Source of the DNA: Gammaproteobacteria bacterium
Lineage (GTDB): Bacteria; Pseudomonadota; Gammaproteobacteria; Ga0077536
Reading direction: 5' to 3'
Assembly (NCBI GenBank): GCA_009692365.1
Contig: SHZJ01000036.1
Span: 1-36,457, forward strand
Length of the DNA stretch: 36,457 bases
Position numbers and translations under genes: made by a program. This document shows positions 24,166 through 32,256 of the stretch, one piece after another (the first letter of the stretch is position 1; every line of letters begins with the position of its first letter). Under the pieces are notes generated by a model that was not told where the DNA came from, searched no databases, and saw nothing but the letters and a program-made list of their open reading frames with translations.

Positions 24166-25635
24166 ATGGACGAGTCACCCAGAATCAGCCTAGGCAGCAA
24201 CACACTGGGGCAAGAGATCGCACCGCTCGCCGCCATGCTCAACCGCCACGGGCTGGTGGCGGGCGCCACCGGTACCGGCAAGACGGTCACCCTCCAGGTG
24301 CTGGCGGAGGGTCTGTCGCGCCTCGGCGTGCCGGTGTTTACCGCCGACATCAAGGGCGACCTGTCGGGGCTGGCGGAAATGGGTAAGACCTCGCCGCGCC
24401 TGAGCGAACGGCTGGCCGCGACCGGCATCACCGACCACGCGTTTCAAAGTTTCCCGGTCGCTTTTTGGGACCTTTTCGGCACCCTAGGCACGCCGGTGCG
24501 GATCACCATTTCCGAAATGGGACCGCTGGTACTCGCGCGGCTCTTGCAGTTGAACGACACCCAGACCGGGGTGCTCTATGCGGCGTTTAAAATTGCCGAC
24601 GATGAAGGCCTGTTGCTGCTGGACCTCGACGACCTGCGCTCGCTGCTGGCTTGGGTGGGCACCCACGCGGCGGAATTAAAACTCACCTACGGCAATCTCT
24701 CCGCGACCAGCATCGGCGCCATCCAGCGTAATTTGCTCGTGCTCGACGCGCAGGGCGCGGGGCAAGTCTTTGGCGAACCCGCCCTGTCCATCCACGACCT
24801 CATCGCGACCACCGCCGATGGCCGCGGGGTGATCAACCTCCTCGACGCCACGCAGCTGGTGAGCCGCTCGCCCGACCTTTATGCGTGTTTTCTGTTTTGG
24901 CTATTGTCCGAGCTCTTTGAAGAATTGCCCGAGCGCGGCGACGCCGATCGCCCCGTGCTGGTGCTGTTTTTCGATGAAGCCCATCTGCTGTTTCGCGACA
25001 CCCCTAAGGCGCTGGTCGACAAAATCGAACAGGTGGTGCGCCTCATCCGCTCGAAAGGGGTGGGGGTTTTCTTTGTCACCCAGAGTCCGCTGGACGTGCC
25101 CCCCGCGGTATTGGGTCAGTTGGGCCTCAAGATTCAACATGCGCTGCGGGCTTTCACGCCGCGCGAACAAAAGGCCGTGCGCGTGGTGGCGGAGTCTTTC
25201 CGGGCGAATCCGGGTGTCGATACGGCGCTCGCCATCACCGCGCTCGGCACCGGCGAGGCGCTGGTCTCCACCCTCGATGCGACAGGCCAACCCACCCCAG
25301 TGGAACGGGTGCTCATACGCCCACCAGCGGCGCAGATTGGGCCGGCGAGCGCGCAACGCCGGCAAGAAATTCTCGAAGCCAGCGTCCTGCAGGAGCGCTA
25401 CGCCACCACCGTCAACCGCGAATCCGCGCACGAAAAATTGACCGCCCGCACCCGCGCGCGCCTGGCGGCCGAACCGCCGGCAGGCACACCCACTAGCGCC
25501 CCGCGGGCACCCGGACGCACGCCCGAGGGCGTTGGGGTCACCCTGGTAAAGAGCGTGCTGCGTGCCGCCGGCAGCCAGTTGGGTCGCCAGCTCGTGCGCG
25601 GCATTCTCGGCTCGCTGCTGGGCGGCCGGCGTTAG
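24166..25635 (+). CDS. DUF853 / HerA-like ATPase (YjgR family)
   Basis: A 489-residue P-loop ATPase of the FtsK-HerA class. Walker A is GATGTGKTVTLQVLAEGLS, preceded by the family start RISLGSNTLGQEIAPLAAMLNRHG. FTADIKGDLSGLAEMG, VLFFDEAHLLF (Walker B) and VGVFFVTQSPLDVP (sensor) are typical of YjgR. The last 60 residues are Pro/Ala/Arg-rich, then end in a short amphipathic Gly/Leu/Arg segment. Its role is not established: DNA translocation or helicase action is inferred from the fold, but no NurA-like nuclease is beside it. It starts eight bases after ettA with GAGG. Confidence 0.92.
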   Translation: MDESPRISLGSNTLGQEIAPLAAMLNRHGLVAGATGTGKTVTLQVLAEGLSRLGVPVFTADIKGDLSGLAEMGKTSPRLSERLAATGITDHAFQSFPVAFWDLFGTLGTPVRITISEMGPLVLARLLQLNDTQTGVLYAAFKIADDEGLLLLDLDDLRSLLAWVGTHAAELKLTYGNLSATSIGAIQRNLLVLDAQGAGQVFGEPALSIHDLIATTADGRGVINLLDATQLVSRSPDLYACFLFWLLSELFEELPERGDADRPVLVLFFDEAHLLFRDTPKALVDKIEQVVRLIRSKGVGVFFVTQSPLDVPPAVLGQLGLKIQHALRAFTPREQKAVRVVAESFRANPGVDTALAITALGTGEALVSTLDATGQPTPVERVLIRPPAAQIGPASAQRRQEILEASVLQERYATTVNRESAHEKLTARTRARLAAEPPAGTPTSAPRAPGRTPEGVGVTLVKSVLRAAGSQLGRQLVRGILGSLLGGRR

Positions 25636-25680
25636 GTCGCGCGCAATCTATTCTCAAGCAAATTTTAAGGAGTGAGCCCC

Positions 25681-26049
25681 ATGCTCGGATTGGCCCAGAT
25701 CATCGATGACTTCGACCTCACCTTCGACCCGGGCGATCCGCGTAACGGCAGCCTGTATGTGGGTACCGCGCGCGCCGGCGGCAGTACGCTCGACCTCGCG
25801 GCCACGCTGGCGGCCCTACGCGCCGCCGCGCTGTGGTCGCCGGAGCCCACCAAAACCATCCCGGACGCCCATCGGCCAGCCTATAAAGAACAGCTGGTGC
25901 TGGTAGATGTCGCCGAGTTTGGTGGCGCAACGGGCTTTATCATCGTGCGCTGCGACCACCCCAAGTTTCCTTCCGACGGCGAGCGCTGGGCAGCTTGGCG
26001 CGCTTTTTTTACCCACCGTGCCGGCGCCTCCGCCGGTAGCCGAGACTAG
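25681..26049 (+). CDS. Small conserved-looking protein of unknown function
   Basis: A 122-residue cytoplasmic protein with a strong AAGGAG before its ATG; a GTG nine bases earlier overlaps that site and is rejected. I do not recognise the family. Visible features are an acidic start (IIDDFDLTFDPGDPRNGSLYVG), an alanine-rich helix (DLAATLAALRAAALWSPEP), a strand pair (QLVLVDVAEFGGATGFIIVRC), and a C-terminal GERWAAWRAFFTHR. It has no signal peptide and no membrane segment. It sits three bases before an alpha/beta hydrolase, so the two are probably co-translated and may act together. Confidence 0.75.
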   Translation: MLGLAQIIDDFDLTFDPGDPRNGSLYVGTARAGGSTLDLAATLAALRAAALWSPEPTKTIPDAHRPAYKEQLVLVDVAEFGGATGFIIVRCDHPKFPSDGERWAAWRAFFTHRAGASAGSRD

Positions 26050-26052
26050 AAC

Positions 26053-26952
26053 ATGACCCTCACCACCCAACCACTGGAAGCCGGCACCGTACGCGCCAAC
26101 GGCGTCGATTTTCACTATTTTTCCTGCGGCACTGGTCCGCTGGCGCTGTGCCTGCACGGTTTTCCCGACTCTCCTTGGACCTACCGACACCTGTTGCCGG
26201 TACTCGCCAATGCGGGATTTCGAGCCGTGGCACCCTTCATGCGAGGCTACGCGCCGACCAGCGTACCGCCCGATGCGCGCTACGATATGTGCACCATCGG
26301 GGAGGATTTCAACGCCCTGCACACCGCGCTGGGCGGGGACCACCGTGCCGTCCTTATCGCCCACGACTGGGCAGCGCTGGCAGCCTATGCCGCGTTGGGC
26401 GCGGAACCCAAGCACTGGCGCCGGGCCGTGATTTGCAATATCCCGCCCGTGGCGGTGTTTGGTCAGGTCGCTTTTACCTACGAACAGCTGAAACGTTTTT
26501 TCTACGTGTGGTTTTTTCAGATGGACTGCGCGCAAGAAATTCTCACCGCGGGCAATTTCTCCCTGCTCGACGGCCTGTGGGCCGACTGGTCGCCGGGTTA
26601 CGACGCCACCACCGATTTGGAACGGGCGAAAGCCTGTCTGCGCAACCCCGCCAACCTCCGCGCCGCGCTGGGCTATTACCGCGCGGTCTTCAATCCTAGG
26701 TTGTTTGGCCGCGCCGACCATGCCCTGGCGCAGGCCCAAATATTGGGTCGTCCACTGGCCATGCCCACGCTGTATTTTCATGGTCTCCGCGATGGTTGTT
26801 TTGCGCTCGATCGCGAACTTGCCGCGCAAATTCCGGCGTTGATGGGGCCCGGTAGCCGCGTTGAACTATTAGCAGACGCGGGCCATTTTCTGCTGGTTGA
26901 GCGCCCCGAAGTGGTGAATCCAAAAATTGTCGACTTTCTATTGGAAACCTAA
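26053..26952 (+). CDS. Alpha/beta hydrolase, epoxide hydrolase/dehalogenase-like
   Basis: A 299-residue cytoplasmic alpha/beta hydrolase. HGFPDSPWTYRHLLP carries the oxyanion HGxP. The nucleophile is aspartate in AHDWAALAAY, not serine, which places it with epoxide hydrolases and haloacid/haloalkane dehalogenases. The acid is probably D in LRDGCF and the base H in DAGHFLLVERP. The halide-binding Asn of true haloalkane dehalogenases (HGNP) is Phe here (HGFP), so an epoxide hydrolase is more likely. A Phe-rich cap segment (KRFFYVWFFQMD) suggests a hydrophobic substrate. It is coupled to the small gene before it, and its TAA is directly followed by the ATG of the barrel gene. Confidence 0.87.
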   Translation: MTLTTQPLEAGTVRANGVDFHYFSCGTGPLALCLHGFPDSPWTYRHLLPVLANAGFRAVAPFMRGYAPTSVPPDARYDMCTIGEDFNALHTALGGDHRAVLIAHDWAALAAYAALGAEPKHWRRAVICNIPPVAVFGQVAFTYEQLKRFFYVWFFQMDCAQEILTAGNFSLLDGLWADWSPGYDATTDLERAKACLRNPANLRAALGYYRAVFNPRLFGRADHALAQAQILGRPLAMPTLYFHGLRDGCFALDRELAAQIPALMGPGSRVELLADAGHFLLVERPEVVNPKIVDFLLET

Positions 26953-28293
26953 ATGCCCATCAGCCACCGCTGGCGCATTGTGCTTGCCACCGGGGCCGCA
27001 CTAGGGGCGGCCGCCGCGCACGGCTACGAGGTGTTCAAACAAGAGGACTTTACCGCCACCGCCAATCTCAAAACGCTGGCCGGCTTTCGCCACGGCGAGA
27101 ACATCAATTTTGGCTTGGGCGCGGTGCGGGGCTTTGGCTCGTTGGTCTCCACCGGTGAGCTCTCGCGCAACGATTTGGAAATGGCCATCAAACCGGGGCT
27201 GAGCTTCGAGTACGCCTTGAGCAACGCCACGCTGTACGGGGGCGGCACGGCGGTAGCGGCAATCACCACCTTGGATGGCGAGCTCTCCGGCCAGTTTGCC
27301 CGTTCCGGAGACCACGCCATCGCCGTTGATGCGGCCTACTTGGGGTGGCGCAACCCGTGGCTAGATGTGTCTTACGGGGCCCACGAATTCGCTTTGGGCG
27401 ACGGCTTCATCGTGGGGGATGGCAACTTCAACCAAGGCCACGACAACGGCCAGTACTGGACCGGCGCGTTCACCGCCTGGCGTAACACCGGGGTGGTCAA
27501 AGTCAACACCAAACCCGTGCGGGCAGACCTTTTCTGGCTGCGCACGGATGGCGACCTCGGCGACAGTCGGGTCGCCGGCATCAACCTCGAAAACAGCGTG
27601 ACGGAGCGCTTTGGTCAACTGGGTTTGCTGTATTTCAAAGTCTATGACGACAACGGTCTCAACGGCTTCGCCGGCGCGCGCGTCACCGGCGTGCGGGGTC
27701 AGGACCTTCACTGGCCGACCCTGCCGGCCCTTAATGTGTACGGCGAGTACGTCCAGCAGCGCGGGGAGGTCTCGCGCACCGGCCAGAAGCTGGATGCCAA
27801 CGCTTGGTACGGCGAAATGAGCTACCAGTTTAAGGACCTGCCGTGGACGCCACGGGTGTACTACCGGTATGCCTATTTTTCCGGCGACGACCCCAAAACC
27901 CCCGCGTTCGAGGAATATCGCGCGATGTTCTTCACGATCTTCAGGCGCGATTGGGACACTTGGTATCAGGGCGAGGTGGGGGGTGAGTTTTTTCTCTTTA
28001 ACGAGAATCAGCGCACCCAGATGGTCAAGCTCAAAGTTTTCCCCAATGCCCGCTGGGCCTACGGCCTGTGGTATTTCCACCATGCTCTGGCTACCGAGCA
28101 GTATTTTGGCCTGCCCACGCACGCCACCGAATGGGCGAATGAGGTCAACATCTCGGCAGAATTTTTTCCCGACGATCGGCTTTACTGGTATGCCGGTTGC
28201 GCGTTCGCCACGCCCGGCGCGGCCGCCCGCGAGGTCTATGGCGATGCCAATCAATGGGTGTTGCAGACCTTCATCTCCTATAATTTTTACTAG
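26953..28293 (+). CDS. Outer-membrane beta-barrel protein, alginate-export-like
   Basis: A 446-residue exported protein: a signal peptide (VLATGAALGAAAAHG, cleavage near residue 23) then alternating aromatic strands to the C-terminal YNFY, as in outer-membrane barrels. Stretches such as AAYLGWRNPWLDVSYGAHEF, RADLFWLRTDGD and VYYRYAYFSGDD resemble the alginate-export/AlgE-like barrel group, but the match is not certain. It starts immediately after the hydrolase stop. With the hydrolase it could form an uptake-plus-hydrolysis pair for a hydrophobic compound. There is no TonB box or plug domain. Confidence 0.7.
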   Translation: MPISHRWRIVLATGAALGAAAAHGYEVFKQEDFTATANLKTLAGFRHGENINFGLGAVRGFGSLVSTGELSRNDLEMAIKPGLSFEYALSNATLYGGGTAVAAITTLDGELSGQFARSGDHAIAVDAAYLGWRNPWLDVSYGAHEFALGDGFIVGDGNFNQGHDNGQYWTGAFTAWRNTGVVKVNTKPVRADLFWLRTDGDLGDSRVAGINLENSVTERFGQLGLLYFKVYDDNGLNGFAGARVTGVRGQDLHWPTLPALNVYGEYVQQRGEVSRTGQKLDANAWYGEMSYQFKDLPWTPRVYYRYAYFSGDDPKTPAFEEYRAMFFTIFRRDWDTWYQGEVGGEFFLFNENQRTQMVKLKVFPNARWAYGLWYFHHALATEQYFGLPTHATEWANEVNISAEFFPDDRLYWYAGCAFATPGAAAREVYGDANQWVLQTFISYNFY

Positions 28294-28368
28294 GCTGCGT
28301 AAACTTGGGCGCGTGGGTTCGTGCTACGCTCCCGCCCTTAATGTCAATTTGTCCGGGAGGATCCCTTC

Positions 28369-29454
28369 ATGAAGGCTGTGGTCGCCAATAAGCTCAACGA
28401 GTACGCCGTCGTCAGTGTCGATCTGGACCCGCCCAAAATGGGTGAGGTGCGGATCAAAATGAAGGCGACCGGGGTGTGTCACTCAGATTTATCGGTCGTC
28501 AACGGCACCATCCCCAGCCCCTTCCCGGTGGTCTTGGGACACGAGGGCGCGGGCATCATCGACGAAATTGGCGAAGGCGTGACCAACGTCAAACCCGGCG
28601 ACCACGTCATCATGTCGTTCGTCCCCCATTGCGGTCATTGCTTCTATTGCATCCATCAAGAGCCCTTCCTGTGCTCAGGGGCGAAACAAGACGGTAATTT
28701 GTTCGACGGCACCACCCGCGTCAGCAAAGACGGGCAGCGCATTTTTGTCATGTCCTTCCTCGGCCTCATGGCGGAATACGCCGTGGTCCCCGCCGCCTGC
28801 GTGGTGGCAATTGATAAATCATTCGACTTCAAAATAGCGGCCCTCGTGGGTTGCGGCGTGACCACCGGTGTTGGCGCGGCCATCCGCACCGCCGAGGTCA
28901 AACCCGGCAGCACGGTGGCGGTGTTCGGCTGCGGCGGCGTGGGACTCAACGTGATCCAAGGCGCGCGCATCGCCGGGGCGGCCACCATCATCGCGTGCGA
29001 CCTCTCAGCTGAAAAAATGGCCATGGCCAAAGAGTTCGGTGCCACCCACACCGTGGATCCGGCCGGTGATTTCACCAAACAAATTTATGCCATGACCAAC
29101 GGTATTGGCGTGGATTACGCTTTCGATGTGGTGGGTAACAGCAAAGTGATCGAACAGTGCATCAAGGCCACGCGCAAAAACGGCACGGCCGTGCTGGTGG
29201 GCGTGGGCCGGATGGACGATCGCTTTTCGGTCAACGCCGCCATCCTGCCGTTCATGGCCAAGACCATCAAAGGCTGCATGTATGGCAGCGCTAACTTTGA
29301 GGCCGACTTCCCGATGTACCTGGAACTCTACCGCTCGGGCAAGCTTAATCTAGATGGTCTGGTCACTAGGACCTACAGCCTGGACGACGCGCCCCAAGCC
29401 TTCGAAGACATGGAACGGGGACGCAATGCGCGTGGCGTGATTGTGTACCCCTAA
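28369..29454 (+). CDS. Zinc-dependent alcohol dehydrogenase (MDR family, class III-like)
   Basis: A 361-residue NAD-linked medium-chain dehydrogenase. GGGAGG lies before the ATG. Catalytic zinc: C37 (GVCHSDL), H58 with E59 (GHEGAG), and the cysteine in ALVGCGVTTG. Structural zinc: C88, C91, C94 and C102. The Rossmann motif is FGCGGVGLN, with an aspartate at the end of the second strand (ACDLSAEK) favouring NAD over NADP. Overall it resembles class III/AdhD-type enzymes, some using glutathione, mycothiol or a bound nicotinoprotein cofactor. It could oxidise alcohols released by the dehalogenase or epoxide hydrolase; that is inference. It has its own 75-base leader. Confidence 0.93.
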   Translation: MKAVVANKLNEYAVVSVDLDPPKMGEVRIKMKATGVCHSDLSVVNGTIPSPFPVVLGHEGAGIIDEIGEGVTNVKPGDHVIMSFVPHCGHCFYCIHQEPFLCSGAKQDGNLFDGTTRVSKDGQRIFVMSFLGLMAEYAVVPAACVVAIDKSFDFKIAALVGCGVTTGVGAAIRTAEVKPGSTVAVFGCGGVGLNVIQGARIAGAATIIACDLSAEKMAMAKEFGATHTVDPAGDFTKQIYAMTNGIGVDYAFDVVGNSKVIEQCIKATRKNGTAVLVGVGRMDDRFSVNAAILPFMAKTIKGCMYGSANFEADFPMYLELYRSGKLNLDGLVTRTYSLDDAPQAFEDMERGRNARGVIVYP

Positions 29455-29658
29455 GCGGCTAGGCGCGGGCGGCAGCAGAGCGTCCTCGCCCCCCGGCCCT
29501 GTGGCGAGTGTTTTGTCCCACCCGCGCACCCGGCGAGAGGGACTGCACGCCGGCGGGCGGCACAGCGCCCCCGCCGCAGGTTCCCAAGCCCGCCATCGCC
29601 CCCTATAGTTCGGGCGTCAACTTAATTTTCGACCCACCGGAGAGGTTAACGGCACGCT

Positions 29659-30576
29659 ATGGGCTGGGAAATACTCCTTATCGATACCGTTAGAGGCGAC
29701 CAAACGCCCCGCACGTTTTCGGGCAGCGTCGTGCGGGTGGGCCGCAACCCAGACAACGAACTCATCCTCAAGCACAGCCAAATTTCGCGCCTACACCTCA
29801 CCTTGAGTAAAGAGGGCGAGGAGTTCTTTGCCCAAGACTCCAGCAGCAACGGCACTTTTATCAAAGACGCTACCGGCAGCTGGCAGCGGCTACAGGGAAA
29901 AGTGGCACTGCAGTTACCGGTAACCCTGCGACTGGCAGACTGGACGGCCCACATCGAACACGAGGCCGAAGACGACTGGGACCGCTCGGTCATCATCCCG
30001 GCCGGGCATCTGGTGAAGCGGGTGGAAACGGTGCTGGTGTTCGATCTGTGTGAGTCCTCCAGGCTGGCGAACGAAAACGACCATCTCGCGCTGCACCTCA
30101 AAACGCGCTTGATGCAAATTGCCGAGCCCGTGCTGCATGAATTTGGACAGCGTTTCACCAAGGGCACCGGCGACGGTTTTCTGGCCACCTTTCCCTCCCC
30201 CACCAAAGCGCTCGCCGCCGCCGTGGAACTGGTGCGGCGGCTGCAGCAGCGCAATTCGCGCACCGTCAACGAGCCTATTCACTACCGCATTGCGCTGCAT
30301 TTCGGCGAGGTCTGGGGGATTTCCAGCGGTGGGGAGGACATCCACGGCAACGACGTCAACATCGCTTTCCGCATCGAGGGGGCGCAGGCAGAAGTTTTCA
30401 CTGCACCGCTGAGCGAGTTTCCGCGGATGAACCGTCTCATGTGCTCTAACGCGCTGCTCGAGGAAGTGCGCAAAGCCGGCCCGCTGCCCGCGGCCGTCGA
30501 CGCCATCGAGATCGGCCCGGCTAACCTCAAGGGCATTCATGATCCGGTGCGCATTTTCTGGCTGAAAACCACCTAA
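29659..30576 (+). CDS. FHA domain fused to a class III nucleotidyl cyclase
   Basis: A 305-residue cytoplasmic signalling protein. Residues 1-100 are an FHA domain (VRVGRNPDNELILKHSQISR, then SSSNGTFI) that reads phosphothreonine. Residues 120-305 are a class III adenylate/guanylate cyclase. The two metal aspartates are D129 (LVFDLCESS) and D172 (KGTGDGFLATF), with base-selecting K168, N234 and R238 (DVNIAFRIE); D232 favours ATP, so cAMP is the likely product. No membrane segment is seen. FHA input fits control by a protein kinase such as the one at 5273-7066. The 204-base leader holds no other feature I recognise. Confidence 0.9.
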   Translation: MGWEILLIDTVRGDQTPRTFSGSVVRVGRNPDNELILKHSQISRLHLTLSKEGEEFFAQDSSSNGTFIKDATGSWQRLQGKVALQLPVTLRLADWTAHIEHEAEDDWDRSVIIPAGHLVKRVETVLVFDLCESSRLANENDHLALHLKTRLMQIAEPVLHEFGQRFTKGTGDGFLATFPSPTKALAAAVELVRRLQQRNSRTVNEPIHYRIALHFGEVWGISSGGEDIHGNDVNIAFRIEGAQAEVFTAPLSEFPRMNRLMCSNALLEEVRKAGPLPAAVDAIEIGPANLKGIHDPVRIFWLKTT

Positions 30577-30778
30577 GCCTGTCGCGGCGCGGGCCCGCAT
30601 GGCTGCTCGACCTCGCCACCGCAAAGTTGGCCCAGTGCCGCTGTGCTCGCACCGCCGCGCCCGCCCGGCTCACCCCCTCTACCGCGCCCAGCAAACTCAC
30701 CGGCACCGCCTTCGATGGCGTCGCGCAGCGCACTCAGCCGGCCGCTACGCCGGCCAGCAGGCTCTTGACAGCACCCGT

Positions 30779-31420
30779 CGGCAACACGGTTCTGGCACTA
30801 ACCAATACGAGTTTTTGGGCGCCGGCAACGACCCTAACCTGGATCAATTGCGCCAGCACACTCACGACCTGTTTAGCGCCTCAGCGATTCCTTACTGGGT
30901 GGACTGTGGCACCTTACTCGGGCCGTTCGGCATCAGGGTTGGATTCCCTGGGATGAGGATATCGAGATTGCCATTGAGCGGTCAGACGCCGTGGCGGTGG
31001 CCGCCCTCCAAGCCGCGCGGGCGGCGCCAGGCGATGGCCTAGGGCCGTTCTTTTTTGCTTATAAGATATTTCTGCTGGCCGGCGAGCCCGCTGTCCACAA
31101 TGGCCGAAAATATAATTTCACAGCACCCTATCTGGAGTTCTTTCTGACCTTCATAAAGGACGCTAAGGTCTTGGATAAACGACCCCACTGGGGCGCTCGC
31201 GGAGCCTTTGCCTGAGCTAAAAAGACCCTCGAGCTATGGCCTGCCCGGGATTATAAATGCGGCGCTTTTACGGTCGCCGGCCGACCCGGGGTTATATTTT
31301 GACGCGCTGTAAGGTGGGGATGGGCGCCCGGTGGCCACCGTCAGGTCCAATCATCCTGATCCCGCCGGGGCCGACAAAACCTTCGTCTTGCGCGACGAAG
31401 ACCGTGCCGCCGCCCGCTGG
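30779..31420 (+). pseudogene. LicD-family nucleotidyl/phosphocholine transferase, degraded
   Basis: Fragments of one LicD-like gene lie in shifting frames. LFSASAIPYWVDCGTLLG runs to the GGG at 30920-30922. One base appears lost there, because the next frame reads AVRHQGWIPWDEDIEIAI, giving the LicD hallmark GTLLGAVRHxGxIPWDxDI. That frame continues (FFFAYKIFLLAG, APYLEFFLTFIKD) to a TGA at 31213, then LELWPARDYKCGAFTVAG to a second shift near 31290 and a TAA at 31310-31312 (expected LYGGDG). At least four lesions make it non-functional. LicD proteins decorate surface glycans. The 200 bases before it (30577-30778) show no gene. End points are approximate. Confidence 0.8.
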
Positions 31421-31579
31421 GGCCCTGAGCCGAGCGTGGTTCCCGGTCAAGCCCGGCCGTGGCGCCGGCCGACTAAACGACCCCTAGCGGACCCCGGTGA
31501 CGCCCGCAGGGCGCTGGCCCCCGGCATCCCTGGCGGCTGGCCGGCTGGCCGCGCGCCGGGAGCCGCGGGTCAATCTGCC

Positions 31580-32066
31580 TTACGACGCCCAGACGCGCCG
31601 CAAGCTTGCGCCGCCCGGTGCGAGCGCGCTCCAGCTCGCAATATCCGTCACCACCTCGAGCAGAGTCGCCGGCTCGCCAACCAATGACAAATCCGCCTGT
31701 TGGGTCGCGAGCAGGCTGGCCAGTTCGGCGATGCCCGGCGCGTGGGCGACCAGCAGCAGCCGCGCGACCCGTTCGGCGGCGTCGCGCAGCAGATCCAGCA
31801 GCGCGGCGGGTTCGGCGTTATACCGCTATGGGTGCACGCTCACGGCGCTCGTCCAGCCGGCGCTAGCAGCCAGGATCTGGACGGTTTGCTGCGCCCGCAG
31901 CGCGCGCGAGCAAAAAATTTCTGCCGCCACCCAGCCGTCCGCCCGTAGCCATTCCCAGGCGCTGCGCCTGGGTCTGGCCACGCGCGGTCAGTACGCGTTG
32001 GCGATCGGCGCGCGGCGCCGCCATGGCAGCGGCTTCCGCGTGTCGTAGCATCATCAAGGATTTCAT
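31580..32066 (-). pseudogene. SixA-like phosphohistidine phosphatase, frameshift plus stop
   Basis: The minus strand starts MKSLMMLRHAEA and QRVLTARGQTQAQRLG, the SixA N-terminus with its catalytic RH motif. Near 31950-31956 the frame breaks. The next frame reads WLRADGWVAAEIFCSRALRA and QQTVQILAASAGWTS to a TAG at 31828-31826, then YNAEPAALLDLLRDAAERVA and LLLVAHAPGIAEL (second catalytic His) to the final TAA at 31580. Undamaged it would be about 161 residues, the normal SixA size. Two independent lesions make it inactive. SixA dephosphorylates His-phosphotransfer domains. It is convergent with the LicD pseudogene; 31421-31579 between them holds nothing recognisable. Confidence 0.85.
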
Positions 32067-32159
32067 CCCTACACCTCATTGCTGGTCGTTTTAGAGTGCA
32101 GGCAAACCACACCCTGAGTCCACCTTGGGTGTGCTGAGTGGCCCTCGCTACGCGCGGGG

Positions 32160-32195
32160 CTAATATCCGGGCTACTATCCGGGCTCATATCCCGG
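32160..32195. repeat. Three 12-base tandem repeats upstream of the amidohydrolase
   Basis: CTAATATCCGGG, CTACTATCCGGG and CTCATATCCCGG follow each other without gaps, ending 61 bases before the amidohydrolase start. A separate hairpin, CACACCC (32108-32114) with GGGTGTG (32127-32133), lies just before. The repeats may be a protein-binding array or a chance slippage product. Confidence 0.55.
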
Positions 32196-32256
32196 CCAGT
32201 GGGCGGTCCCGCCAGCCACGGCCCCGCCGCTTTATTGCCGCGCGAGGAGAGCTACC

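Noticed and set aside
25816-26829. A 337-codon antisense frame over the alpha/beta hydrolase
   Set aside because: It overlaps well-supported genes almost completely and its translation matches no family; a shadow of high-GC codon bias.
26053-26952. Second haloalkane dehalogenase
   Set aside because: It has HGFP rather than HGNP, lacking the halide-binding Asn; an epoxide hydrolase-like enzyme fits better.
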